From an uncultured Corynebacterium sp. (GTDB lineage: Bacteria > Actinomycetota > Actinomycetes > Mycobacteriales > Mycobacteriaceae): DNA of 60,674 nt. The position numbers and the translations under genes are program-made. The stretch's first letter is position 1, and every line of letters begins with the position of its first letter. Positions 34,102-42,514 of the stretch are shown in pieces. The DNA is taken from NCBI GenBank assembly GCA_946220775.1, contig CAMIFC010000008.1, positions 1 through 60,674 of the forward strand, written 5' to 3'. A model generated the notes under the pieces. The model saw only the letters and a program-made list of their open reading frames with translations. It ran no database searches and was not told the DNA's origin.

Positions 34102-34116
34102 TAACATCGTGGCACA
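34102..34116 (+). promoter_or_regulatory. -10 of nadE, probably leaderless
   Basis: TAACAT (34102-34107) ends 8 nt before ATG 34116 and there is no ribosome binding site, so transcription should begin at or next to the A of the start codon. Confidence 0.55.
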
Positions 34117-34997
34117 TGAGCACCCCCAACTCCGGAACCACACGCCCCGGCTCGCCGAACCCTGCTGCTCCGCACGGAAAGCTTCAGCAGCAGATCATCG
34201 AGGAGATGCAGGTCAAACCCACCATCGATCCTGCCGCTGAGGTGCGCGAGCGCGTGCAATTCCTCGTCGATTACGCCCGCAGCACTGGCACGAAAGGATT
34301 CACCCTCGGTATTTCCGGTGGTCAGGATTCCACCCTGGCCGGCCGCCTCTGCCAACTGGCGGTGGAAGAACTGCAACAGAGTGGCGTCCCCGCGGAATTC
34401 TGGGCAATCCGCCTACCGTACGGCATCCAATTCGACGAGGACGATGCACAAATGGCGTTGGCGTTCATCAAACCGTCGCAGTCCATCACCGTCAATATTC
34501 AGGACGCCACCCTCGCCACAGCAGAAGCCGTGTCCAGGAGTTTGAATCAGGGAGCTCTGACGGACTTCAACAAGGGCAACGTCAAGGCCCGGCAGCGAAT
34601 GATCGTCCAATACACCGTGGCCAGTGAAACCGGCACGCTGGTGGTCGGCTCCGACCACGCAGCGGAATCCGTAACGGGCTTTTATACGAAGTTCGGGGAC
34701 GGCGCCGCCGATGTGATGCCACTGACCGGGCTCAATAAACGCCAGGGCGCGCAACTGCTGGAGCACTTTGGCGCACCGAAGGAAACCTGGGAGAAAATCC
34801 CGACCGCGGATCTCGAAGAGGACCGACCACAGTTGTCGGATGAAGAGGCATTGGGGGTCAGCTACCAGCACATCGACGATTACCTCGAAGGCAAGCAGGT
34901 CCCCGCCGCAGCTGCGGAACGCATTGAGCATCTTTGGCAGGTCAGCAAGCACAAGCGGACCACTCCCCCGGGCCCGGCCGATTCCTGGTGGCGGTAA
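34116..34997 (+). CDS. nadE: NH3-dependent NAD+ synthetase
   Basis: The 293-residue enzyme has the PP-loop GISGGQDSTLAGRL (ATP pyrophosphatase), VVGSDHAAESVTGFYTKFGDG, and PTADLEEDRPQLSDEEALG. It amidates deamido-NAD with ammonia, the final NAD step. It lacks a glutaminase domain, so it is the short E. coli-type form. ATG 34116 gives the usual length; the longer ORF from 33999 has no support. Convergent with the DCC gene. Confidence 0.95.
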   Translation: MSTPNSGTTRPGSPNPAAPHGKLQQQIIEEMQVKPTIDPAAEVRERVQFLVDYARSTGTKGFTLGISGGQDSTLAGRLCQLAVEELQQSGVPAEFWAIRLPYGIQFDEDDAQMALAFIKPSQSITVNIQDATLATAEAVSRSLNQGALTDFNKGNVKARQRMIVQYTVASETGTLVVGSDHAAESVTGFYTKFGDGAADVMPLTGLNKRQGAQLLEHFGAPKETWEKIPTADLEEDRPQLSDEEALGVSYQHIDDYLEGKQVPAAAAERIEHLWQVSKHKRTTPPGPADSWWR

Positions 34998-35018
34998 GAA
35001 CGCTAGTTGCGGCTCAAC

Positions 35019-35411
35019 CTAGCGGGGACGCTTCGGGACGGCACAGGCATCAAGCCCCATCGCCGCACCAATTCGGTGCCGATTGTTAGCGATAAGTCGG
35101 TACACCCCAGCGAATAACGGCGATAGTGCGCGGATCAATAGGACTGCCCCGGCCACGCGAATAAGGCGATGGCGACCGTGATCGCGCAGCGCTGCACCGA
35201 TAGCGCGATGCCCCAGCTCAGCGCGATCAGCTGAGCCGCCGGGCAAGTAGACCGCGAAACGATCAATGTTTTCCACCACAGCGGCGGGGAGGTCTGCTGA
35301 GTGCGTGCTTGCGGCACGGATCTCCATGCCAGACGTGAGCTGATCCAGTCTCGTTGAGGCGCTCTCGCAGAATGAGCAGGTGGCGTCATAAAAGAAAATG
35401 GGCACGCCCAC
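35019..35411 (-). CDS. DCC family thiol-disulfide oxidoreductase (DUF393)
   Basis: A 130-residue protein with the DxxCxxC motif FYDATCSFC near the N-terminus, the mark of DCC proteins with a thioredoxin-like fold. A C-terminal hydrophobic segment SPLFAGVYRLIA follows. The start is GTG 35411, 3 nt after the stop of the VKOR gene, so the two are one operon and probably exchange thiols. The exact role of DCC proteins is unknown. Confidence 0.88.
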   Translation of the reverse strand: MGVPIFFYDATCSFCESASTRLDQLTSGMEIRAASTHSADLPAAVVENIDRFAVYLPGGSADRAELGHRAIGAALRDHGRHRLIRVAGAVLLIRALSPLFAGVYRLIANNRHRIGAAMGLDACAVPKRPR

Positions 35412-35414
35412 AGC

Positions 35415-36059
35415 CTAGAAGAAGAAATGCTGCCAAATCACCACGGCGAACCCCACATACCACGCGGCAAGCACGACGGCGGGCTGTGCGATGCCAGAGG
35501 CGACGTCCTTACCTTGTGCGCGCGCGGATTCCCGCACGGTGTGCACCAACGCCATGATGAATAGGGCCAACATCACCGCCCAAACGGCCATGCAGTACAG
35601 GCACAATGCGCCGATCGTGAAGATCGCCGAGTAGGCCAGCCAGTGCACAAACACCACGCCCACCCCCAGGCCAATGGTCAGGCCCCACCACATCCAGCGG
35701 GGGAATTGACCTCGAGACAGCAACGTCAGACCCATCGTGATGATGATTGGAAAGCCCACCAGGCCGATGAACGGGTTCGGGAACCCGAACGCGGATGCTT
35801 GTGGGGACGCCATGACGTCCGTGCACGACACGATGGAATTCAGTGTGCAAGCCGGGGTGAACGTGGGATCTTGCATTAGCACGATCTTGTCGAACATGAT
35901 CAGCCCGGAAAAATACAGGCCGATCGCGCCCAGGATGACCATCGCTGCACCGAAAACTCGTGAGGCGCCGAATTGATCTGGGGGTGGAAGCTCCTGAGAC
36001 CCCGCAGGCTGCTGCTGAGGCGATCCGCTGGATGGAGCTTCAACCGAGGCTGTTGACAT
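35415..36059 (-). CDS. Vitamin K epoxide reductase (VKOR) family protein
   Basis: The 214-residue, about five-helix membrane protein has both cysteine pairs of VKOR: the loop pair Cys71/Cys79 in ACTLNSIVSC and the membrane CxxC pair Cys153/Cys156 in ALCLYC. It re-oxidises a DsbA-like partner in the envelope and passes electrons to menaquinone, replacing DsbB. Start 36059 has AAGGTG 7 nt upstream. A DsbA-like CPHC protein is encoded 5.4 kb away (41418-42161). Confidence 0.93.
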   Translation of the reverse strand: MSTASVEAPSSGSPQQQPAGSQELPPPDQFGASRVFGAAMVILGAIGLYFSGLIMFDKIVLMQDPTFTPACTLNSIVSCTDVMASPQASAFGFPNPFIGLVGFPIIITMGLTLLSRGQFPRWMWWGLTIGLGVGVVFVHWLAYSAIFTIGALCLYCMAVWAVMLALFIMALVHTVRESARAQGKDVASGIAQPAVVLAAWYVGFAVVIWQHFFF

Positions 36060-36115
36060 GGGATGACACCTTAATTTCGAAGGACCGTGCAACCGGATTT
36101 CGGGTGATTATACCG

Positions 36116-36715
36116 CTATACAAGGCGCATGTCTGTGCCGCACGTCTGAGCGTCATCGCCAAACGTGGAGATCTCGCGGGCTGCCTTTTTGCCATCTCGC
36201 TCGATGGTAAGGGTGGCATTGGTGTCCCGCGGGATCCACAATCCGATAAAGCCATTATCGAAAGTGCGCTTATCTTCGTCAATGAGAGTGCGTCCGTCCT
36301 CAGCCACCAGAGAGACTTTGATGCTCTGATTACCAAGCTCTCCGCGGCAGGTCGTCAGACTATGGAAATAACAATCATGCGTCCGGTTTTCATAGGGCGC
36401 AACTGAAACATAGACCTCATCACTATTAATCGGGATTTCAGCCTCGCTCTGCGCATCTGAAAGTACCAGCGTGTTGGGTCGAACAGACGCCATCATGTTG
36501 GCTGGTCGTTGCCCCACCGTCATGCGATCGAGTTCATCAATTAACTCCGAGGCAGACTTGCCTTCCAGCTCGTTTACCCCACCGCTCTCTAGAATCTCTG
36601 CCACAACCGTGCGGCGTTCAGGTTCTTCCAATGCACATCCAGCGATGCTGAGCGCCATCGCTAACACGCCAGCTGAGCTAGCAATAAACCATTGTCGAGT
36701 TTTCTTAATTCGCAT
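36116..36715 (-). CDS. CueP-like copper-binding lipoprotein
   Basis: The 199-residue exported lipoprotein has n-region RIKKTRQWF, a hydrophobic core and lipobox SIAGC (Cys27). The central HDCYFHSLTTCRGEL (His113, Cys115, His118, Cys123) is the signature of CueP, the periplasmic copper-binding protein of Salmonella; a further Cys lies in the C-terminal TCGTDMRL. It should bind Cu(I) outside the membrane. Start 36715 is chosen from the signal peptide. It is divergent from the copper ATPase gene with the operator (36750-36768) between them. Confidence 0.85.
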   Translation of the reverse strand: MRIKKTRQWFIASSAGVLAMALSIAGCALEEPERRTVVAEILESGGVNELEGKSASELIDELDRMTVGQRPANMMASVRPNTLVLSDAQSEAEIPINSDEVYVSVAPYENRTHDCYFHSLTTCRGELGNQSIKVSLVAEDGRTLIDEDKRTFDNGFIGLWIPRDTNATLTIERDGKKAAREISTFGDDAQTCGTDMRLV

Positions 36716-36749
36716 GCGCGGGCTCCAATCTGGGGACTCACCCTTTAAA

Positions 36750-36768
36750 TATACCCCCATAGGGTATA
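36750..36768. promoter_or_regulatory. CsoR-type operator between cueP and copper ATPase
   Basis: TATACCC-CCATA-GGGTATA, perfect 7-bp arms. It overlaps TACGGT (36766-36771 region), a -10 for the ATPase that matches the copZ one. Position between divergent genes would allow control of both. Confidence 0.75.
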
Positions 36769-36854
36769 CGGTGGATTGTAGAGCACTTGACGAAGAAGGA
36801 GAATTCCAAACACCCCCACCGTGGCCAACACACAAGACTTCCAAGGAGGAATAC

Positions 36855-38921
36855 ATGAACCACACTCACGAAGACCATGCCTCCATGGATCACAACCATC
36901 ACGGCGACCACGATCATGCTGGTCATGTTGCTCAATTCCGCCGGCTGTTTTGGATCATGGTGGTCCTCAGTATTCCGGTCATTGGTTTCAATGAAATGTT
37001 TGCGAACCTGATTGGTTACAACGTGCCAAGCAGCGGCTGGACCTGGTGGGTCTCCCCCATCCTCGGCACGGTAATTTATTTCTGGGGTGGCTGGCCGTTC
37101 CTTACCGGCGGGCTCGACGAGATTCGTTCCCGCAAACCCGGAATGATGCTGCTGATCTCGCTGGGTATCACCGTCGCGTTCCTTTCTTCCTGGGGTGTGA
37201 CCCTTCGGATACTCGACCCGGAGTTGAACTTCTGGTGGGAGCTCGCACTCCTGGTCGTGATCATGCTTTTGGGTCACTGGATCGAGATACGTTCGCTGGC
37301 ACAAACGAGTTCCGCCCTTGATTCCCTTGCTGCACTCCTGCCCGATGAGGCCGAAAAGGTGCAAGACGATGGCACTGTCATCAATATTTCCCCTGCGGAC
37401 CTCAACATCGGGGATGTCGTCATTGTTCGCCCAGGTGCCTCCGTTCCAGCCGACGGCACGATCGTGGACGGCAACGCCTCGATGGATGAATCAATGGTCA
37501 CCGGCGAATCCCAAACGGTTCGTCGCGATACTGGGGATTCAGTTGTCGCCGGAACCGTCGCCACGGACTCTGGCCTGCGCATTCGAGTCTCTGCCATCGG
37601 GGACGGCACCACACTGGCGGGCATCCAAAAACTAGTGTCCGACGCACAATCCTCGTCCTCCCGGGCGCAGCGCATCGCAGACCGAGCCGCAGGCTGGCTG
37701 TTCTGGTTCGCCCTTGGCGCCGCAGCAATCACGGCGGTGGTCTGGAGCATTCTCGGCATGCCAGACATGGCCGTCGTTCGGACGGTATCCGTGCTGGTCA
37801 TCGCCTGCCCACACGCACTTGGCTTGGCGATCCCACTGGTCGTTTCTCTTGCGACGGAACGCGCGGCACGGGCTGGCGTCCTAATTAAGGACAGGTTGGC
37901 GCTGGAATCGATGCGCAACGTCGACATCGTGCTTTTCGATAAGACGGGCACCTTGTCGAAGGGCGAGCCAACGGTCACGGCGGTAGAAGCGGCAGGTGAG
38001 CACGACAAGGATCAAGTGTTGGCGCTGGCCGCGGCCGCTGAGGCAGATAGTGAGCACCCACTCGCCCGCGCGATCGTCGGGGCTGCCGAAACCCAAAAAT
38101 TGGAGGTTCCGTCTGCCCAGGACTTCTCTTCATCTCCTGCGGTGGGTGTGAAGGCCACGGTCACGACGGCCCAGGATGAAACGCTAAATATCGAAGTGGG
38201 CGGGCCATATCTACTGGACAAACATGATGCACAAGAACTCCCCGTTACAGCACAGTGGCGTAAACAGGGCGCGATTATTCTGCACGTGTTAGCGGATGAC
38301 GAGGTCATCGGCGCGCTCCGGCTGGCTGACGAAATCCGACCGGAGTCCTTCGACACTGTCAAAGCCCTGCACCAGGTCGATACGGAAGTCGTCATGATCA
38401 CCGGCGATGCCCAAGCTGTCGCCGATTCAGTCGGCGAAGAACTGGAGATTGACCGAGTTTTCGCCGGTGTGCGTCCTGAACAAAAGGCGGAAAAGGTCAC
38501 CGAGCTCCAACGCGAAGGCAAGACGGTCGCGATGGTTGGCGACGGCGTGAATGACGCCCCGGCGCTTGCCCAAGCAGACGTCGGTATCGCCATCGGCGCA
38601 GGTACGGACGTCGCCATCGGGTCCGCCGGGGTGATCCTGGCCAGCTCCGACCCGCGGTCCGTGCTTTCCGTCCAGGAACTTTCGGACGCCACCGCGCGCA
38701 AGATGAAACAAAACCTCTGGTGGGCTGCGGGTTACAACCTCATTGCTTTGCCTCTGGCTGCTGGCGTGCTGGCCCCTATTGGATTCGTCATGCCCATGAG
38801 CGTGGGTGCATTGCTCATGTCTGCTTCCACTGTCGTGGTTGCCCTGAATGCTCAGCTTCTTCGCCGATTGGATATCTCGCCAGCAAATAGTACGCACCGC
38901 ATTCTCAATCAGTCGCATTAG
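36855..38921 (+). CDS. copB: P1B-type copper-translocating ATPase, CPH class
   Basis: The 688-residue ATPase begins with a His-rich metal tail (about 11 His in the first 24 residues) in place of an HMA domain. Motifs: TGES (216-219), CPH in VIACPHALGL (318-320), phosphorylation DKTGT (362-366), HP loop SEHPLA and GDGVNDAPAL. The CPH motif is the P1B-3 type seen in CopB, which exports copper. AAGGAGG lies 5 nt before ATG 36855; longer frames lack support. With copZ and CueP it forms a copper-resistance set. Confidence 0.93.
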   Translation: MNHTHEDHASMDHNHHGDHDHAGHVAQFRRLFWIMVVLSIPVIGFNEMFANLIGYNVPSSGWTWWVSPILGTVIYFWGGWPFLTGGLDEIRSRKPGMMLLISLGITVAFLSSWGVTLRILDPELNFWWELALLVVIMLLGHWIEIRSLAQTSSALDSLAALLPDEAEKVQDDGTVINISPADLNIGDVVIVRPGASVPADGTIVDGNASMDESMVTGESQTVRRDTGDSVVAGTVATDSGLRIRVSAIGDGTTLAGIQKLVSDAQSSSSRAQRIADRAAGWLFWFALGAAAITAVVWSILGMPDMAVVRTVSVLVIACPHALGLAIPLVVSLATERAARAGVLIKDRLALESMRNVDIVLFDKTGTLSKGEPTVTAVEAAGEHDKDQVLALAAAAEADSEHPLARAIVGAAETQKLEVPSAQDFSSSPAVGVKATVTTAQDETLNIEVGGPYLLDKHDAQELPVTAQWRKQGAIILHVLADDEVIGALRLADEIRPESFDTVKALHQVDTEVVMITGDAQAVADSVGEELEIDRVFAGVRPEQKAEKVTELQREGKTVAMVGDGVNDAPALAQADVGIAIGAGTDVAIGSAGVILASSDPRSVLSVQELSDATARKMKQNLWWAAGYNLIALPLAAGVLAPIGFVMPMSVGALLMSASTVVVALNAQLLRRLDISPANSTHRILNQSH

Positions 38922-39118
38922 TCGCGACGGAAAACGGCGCCAAAATAATTTGGGGTGGCCCCGTCAAAATGATGGGGTGACGCGCGGCGAAAAATGATTG
39001 GGTGGTGCGCCACGGCATCATCCGGGGATTCCCAGGTTTTAGATCTTCATGTTTGCTACTCTGAGCTAAGTTTTTGCAAACTACAGGAAATATCTTTAGA
39101 AAATCTAAGAAGAACCGG

Positions 39119-39703
39119 ATGGAAGGGTCGTTAGGTCCCGCTGTTATTGCCGTGCCAATCGTTGTGTTGTTAGTCCTCATCGCTATTTGGGCGATTATCG
39201 TGCGCAACGGTTTGGTCAGCTATCGCAATAAGGCAAGAGAATCCCTGAGCGGCATCGATGTGGCGCTAGAAGCCCGATACGATCAAATCACCGCACAGAA
39301 AGATGTTGTTAAAGGTGCTGTAGCCAAGGAGATTGAGCTCATTCTCGGCGCCACCGCGTTACGCACCGGACGCTCCATCCCCGACCTATCGGTTGAGGAA
39401 AAGTCTGTGCTCGCTGGTTCTATGCAACAGGCTGAGGGTCTGCTTCTCAGCGTTGAGGCCTACCCCACCATGGAGTCTCAAAAATCCATTCGGCTACTGC
39501 AACGCACGATCAATGAGGTTGAAGAGCGTCTGCAGGCGTCCCGTCGCTTGTACAACTCATCAGCGACAACATACAACACCAAAGCACAGTTATTTCCGCA
39601 AAATATCGTGGCCACGATTTTTGGTTTCAAGACCATGGATCTTTTCGGGCTGAGCAATGCAGCCAAATCTCAGCCGGTACAACTTGAAGGGTTCCTCGAC
39701 TAA
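39119..39703 (+). CDS. LemA family protein
   Basis: The 194-residue protein has one N-terminal membrane helix (IAVPIVVLLVLIAIWAII) and the helical LemA domain: VSYRNKARESLSGIDVALEARYDQI near the start and SRRLYNSSATTYNTKAQLFP near the end, both typical. ATG 39119 is preferred to TTG 39074, which only adds polar residues. The stop overlaps the ATG of the DUF3137 gene (TAATG), so the two are translationally coupled. LemA proteins are membrane proteins of unclear role. Confidence 0.92.
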   Translation: MEGSLGPAVIAVPIVVLLVLIAIWAIIVRNGLVSYRNKARESLSGIDVALEARYDQITAQKDVVKGAVAKEIELILGATALRTGRSIPDLSVEEKSVLAGSMQQAEGLLLSVEAYPTMESQKSIRLLQRTINEVEERLQASRRLYNSSATTYNTKAQLFPQNIVATIFGFKTMDLFGLSNAAKSQPVQLEGFLD

Positions 39704-40917
39704 TGACTGGCGGATATAAATTAGAGGTCGTTCCCTTCGAGACTGTTTGGTCCGAAATGAATGTCGACGTAGAGCAGGTCACACGCGATACTGCTGACCT
39801 GCGATTCGAAGGCGTTCGTGGACTTCTGATCAAGGCTCTCATGATCGTCGGCGGCGTGGTCTTTGTGGTAGGCCTGCTCGCGTGGATGTTGACCGATGTG
39901 CCGGGGCTCGTGATTGCGTTCGCGGGCATTGCACTTCTTTTGGTGGGGGCATTCGTTGGACTCAATTGGGCGGGGAAGTCCCGGGAGTCCTACGGTGAGG
40001 CCGTCAAGAAACCACTGCTTAACCAGTTGATCAGTTCACTATCTACCCATGACCGCGTGGACGGTTCTATACACCCGCTGCAGGCCACCTACGATTTAAA
40101 CGGGCAAGTTCCGGCCGAAAAGTTAGCGGCCACTGGCTTGTTCTTCGATAATCGCATGGTTCAAGAAAATGTCATCAGCGGCAAACTTGGCGCCACTGAG
40201 TTCACGGTGGCAGATTTGAAATGGCAATCCGCCCAAGAGCCACAACCACCCACCAAAACTGATCCGACCAAGCGTGACCTGCGCGAATATCGTCGACGCA
40301 TTCGTGAGCGTGACCGTGAGGCAGGCTTTTCTCGACGCAAATCCTGGGGCGAAGTCAATGCGGAAGCTGAGATGCTGTGGCATCAGCATCACCGCAGCAG
40401 CCCGATGATGGAGAAAATGCTAAACATGCTCGAGGAGCAAATGCGTGAGAACTATAAGTTAGGTGCCTCCACGTTGTTCTTCTCGGCTGATTTCCACAAG
40501 GACTTCACCTCAGACACCTATTTCATGCCCACAGTCCACAAAAAGGGCCTGGAATCGATGTCTAAAAAGGAGGCTGCGGAAAGTGGCCTTCAGCCTATGA
40601 ACATGGCCGGAATCGAGTTGCCCAAGGGAGTCCAAGGCTGGACCAATGACCAGGCGGAAGCCCGCTACTTGTTGACCCCGCAGCTGATCCTCGCGCTGAA
40701 CGATCTGATCGTTGAAAGTGGCTCCGATGCCGTGAATATTTCCTTCACGGGTTCCCGGATCAATATCGCTATCGGCATGGATGAGAACTACTTCAGCTTG
40801 GATCCCAAGAACGCCGATATCAAGGCGTCCACGGAACGTATCTACAACGGCATCGTGCGCTTCCTGTCCTTGGTCGAAGACTTCAACCTGAACACCCGAA
40901 TCTGGACGAAGGCCTGA
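39703..40917 (+). CDS. DUF3137 membrane protein, LemA partner
   Basis: The 404-residue protein has two membrane helices (about residues 42-62 and 66-88) and a long soluble domain containing YDLNGQVPAEKLAATGLF and NISFTGSRINIAIG, as in DUF3137 proteins commonly paired with LemA. An internal basic, Arg-rich coil (about 185-215) is present. The ATG at 39703 overlaps the LemA stop. Function unknown; the pair probably forms a membrane complex. Confidence 0.88.
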   Translation: MTGGYKLEVVPFETVWSEMNVDVEQVTRDTADLRFEGVRGLLIKALMIVGGVVFVVGLLAWMLTDVPGLVIAFAGIALLLVGAFVGLNWAGKSRESYGEAVKKPLLNQLISSLSTHDRVDGSIHPLQATYDLNGQVPAEKLAATGLFFDNRMVQENVISGKLGATEFTVADLKWQSAQEPQPPTKTDPTKRDLREYRRRIRERDREAGFSRRKSWGEVNAEAEMLWHQHHRSSPMMEKMLNMLEEQMRENYKLGASTLFFSADFHKDFTSDTYFMPTVHKKGLESMSKKEAAESGLQPMNMAGIELPKGVQGWTNDQAEARYLLTPQLILALNDLIVESGSDAVNISFTGSRINIAIGMDENYFSLDPKNADIKASTERIYNGIVRFLSLVEDFNLNTRIWTKA

Positions 40918-40972
40918 GCAAAGTCAGGGTTTAGCCGCCTCAGGAGCCCCCATCGGAGTTTCAAGACATCTA

Positions 40973-41050
40973 CCTCGAAGTCCCAACCTCGAATAGGCCG
41001 TTTTTAGCCCCTATTCGAGGTCAGGAAGTCGAAGTTGGGACTTCGAGGTT
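40973..41050. repeat. Nested inverted repeat (cruciform-like)
   Basis: Outer 16-bp arms ACCTCGAAGTCCCAAC (40973-40988) and GTTGGGACTTCGAGGT (41035-41050) are perfect. Inside, ACCTCGAATAGG (40987-40998) pairs perfectly with CCTATTCGAGGT (41011-41022). A 12-nt insert (41023-41034) breaks the symmetry. A further TTGGGACTTCGG copy follows to 41061. It lies after the DUF3137 gene with no T-run. Confidence 0.85.
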
Positions 41051-41172
41051 GGGACTTCGGGGTTCGTGCTGAGAAGGTTCGCTCGGCGCTACTGCTGGCC
41101 CGCTCGGCGCCATTGCCCCCCCCCTAGCGCCACCCCACCTGCGATACTGACCACGACCCGCATAGATACAAC

Positions 41173-41200
41173 AAAACCCCTAGCCACAACGACTAGGGGT
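41173..41200 (-). terminator. Terminator of tRNA-Ala
   Basis: Minus strand: ACCCCTAG, 9-nt loop, CTAGGGGT, TTTTG. Nearly the same ~55-bp block follows the tmRNA gene at 50.7 kb. Confidence 0.85.
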
Positions 41201-41228
41201 AATGCTAAAAAACTGGGAAATGCCAAAG

Positions 41229-41301
41229 TGGAGCTAAGGGGATTCGAACCCCTGACCCCCACACTGCCAGTGTGGTGCGCTACCAACTGCGCCATAGCCC
41301 C
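41229..41301 (-). tRNA. tRNA-Ala (anticodon GGC)
   Basis: Acceptor GGGGCTA/TAGCTCC (one G-U), anticodon stem CCACA/TGTGG with loop CTGGCAG (GGC at 41268-41266), T-arm with GGTTCGAATCC. CCA is not encoded. Confidence 0.96.
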
Positions 41302-41392
41302 GGACGGCTCTTAATGTACCTCACCCCCCGTGGGGTACCAAATCCGCTGGTCTGCGAGCCTCAGGACCTTGCGACAGCCACCACCCCCTGTA

Positions 41393-41411
41393 CGGGGTGG
41401 CGTCCTAAAAA
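41393..41411 (-). repeat. Dispersed GGACGCCA box, T-rich flank
   Basis: Minus strand reads TTTTTTAGGACGCCACCCC. It lies just after the dsbA-like gene stop. Confidence 0.6.
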
Positions 41412-41417
41412 ATGGGG

Positions 41418-42161
41418 TTACTTGAAGTCTTTGACCACGTCGGGAACCCAGGACGCTGGCTTGCCCTCCTTGCCGACCTTCATGTCATATTCCTTGCCGT
41501 CAACGTAAATGATTGGGGAGGAAATCTGGCCGTTCTTCTTCTCCAGCGCGGTGCCGTTAGCCTTCGCGACCTCCTTGCCCTTTTCTGCAACCTCACCGTT
41601 CGTGATCTGGTCGATCAACGCTTGATCCAGGTCGTAGGCGCTGGCAGCACTGCCAAGCTCCTCGTAATCCCAGGTGCGGGCGACGGTCTGCTGCTCCAGC
41701 ATCATGTAGTTGTGCATGTTCCAGAAAGCCTTGGCATTGCCACTCTCGGCAAGCGCGTAAGCAACCGAAGCGCCACGGGTCGATGGACCCTCACGGCCGT
41801 CATCGAGGAAGTTCAGGAGGTGGTAGCGCACCTTAACCTTCCCGTCGTTCAGCACCTTTTCCGCATCCTTGTGGTCCGCTTCCAGCAGGTCCGCACAGTG
41901 TGGGCACGAGAAGTCCTCGTAAATATCCACCACCGGGGCGTCCTTCTTGACGTCCTTGGACGCCAGCTCCACCACGTTATCCTTCGCCGAGACCTCGAAG
42001 CTCACGTCATCTTGTGGCATCTTGGCGGCAAGATCATTGTTCCCCGAGTTTTTCGTCACGATAATTCCGACGACGACCGCAGCGATCACCAAAATGGCGA
42101 TGATGGTCCACATGAAACCCGAACCGCCTTTTTGGTTGGGTGACTTGATCTTCTGGCTCAC
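41418..42161 (-). CDS. DsbA-like envelope disulfide oxidoreductase
   Basis: The 247-residue protein has a basic N-terminus, one membrane anchor (about residues 17-35, MWTIIAILVIAAVVVGIIV) and an extracytoplasmic thioredoxin domain with the DsbA-type active site FSCPHC (Cys86, Cys89) and a cis-Pro loop ISSPIIYVDGK. It introduces disulfides into secreted proteins and should be recycled by the VKOR protein at 35.4 kb. It resembles mycobacterial membrane-anchored DsbA-like proteins. It is divergent from the AGCS gene. Confidence 0.92.
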   Translation of the reverse strand: MSQKIKSPNQKGGSGFMWTIIAILVIAAVVVGIIVTKNSGNNDLAAKMPQDDVSFEVSAKDNVVELASKDVKKDAPVVDIYEDFSCPHCADLLEADHKDAEKVLNDGKVKVRYHLLNFLDDGREGPSTRGASVAYALAESGNAKAFWNMHNYMMLEQQTVARTWDYEELGSAASAYDLDQALIDQITNGEVAEKGKEVAKANGTALEKKNGQISSPIIYVDGKEYDMKVGKEGKPASWVPDVVKDFK

Positions 42162-42300
42162 TATTCTCTAATCCTTCCGGAGGTCTAACGATGCGACCGT
42201 CCAGGGGTACCTGCGACGGCCGAATGGGAGCTAGAAAAAGCTCCTAGACTCGACTTAGCGTAGCGGTTCCCACCGGGCATTATCCACCTTGAACAGTCCC

Positions 42301-42332
42301 TTTGCGACAACTTTGCGACAACTGTGCGCAAC
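42301..42332. promoter_or_regulatory. Phased 11-bp direct repeats
   Basis: TTTGCGACAAC occurs twice without a gap (42301-42311, 42312-42322), followed by a partial third copy TGTGCGCAAC (42323-42332). One-turn spacing in the divergent dsbA/AGCS region suggests a regulator site. The rest of the 353-nt gap (42162-42514) shows nothing else I can name. Confidence 0.55.
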
Positions 42333-42514
42333 GGGCTGTACATCCAACTGCTTTTCAGCGGGTAAACAGCCGCCCAACTGCACTAAACCAGCAGGAAATT
42401 GCCCTACCTCGATCCAGTCTGGCAGCGAACACACAGTTACATTGGAATACGCGCAGAATCACTATTTTTGGCCAATTCACCCCTCCCTACTCAGCGCACA
42501 CTAAAGTTCCTTCT

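Noticed and set aside
40955..41061. Nested repeat called as an ordinary terminator
   Set aside because: No T-run on either strand and the fold is too large and asymmetric.
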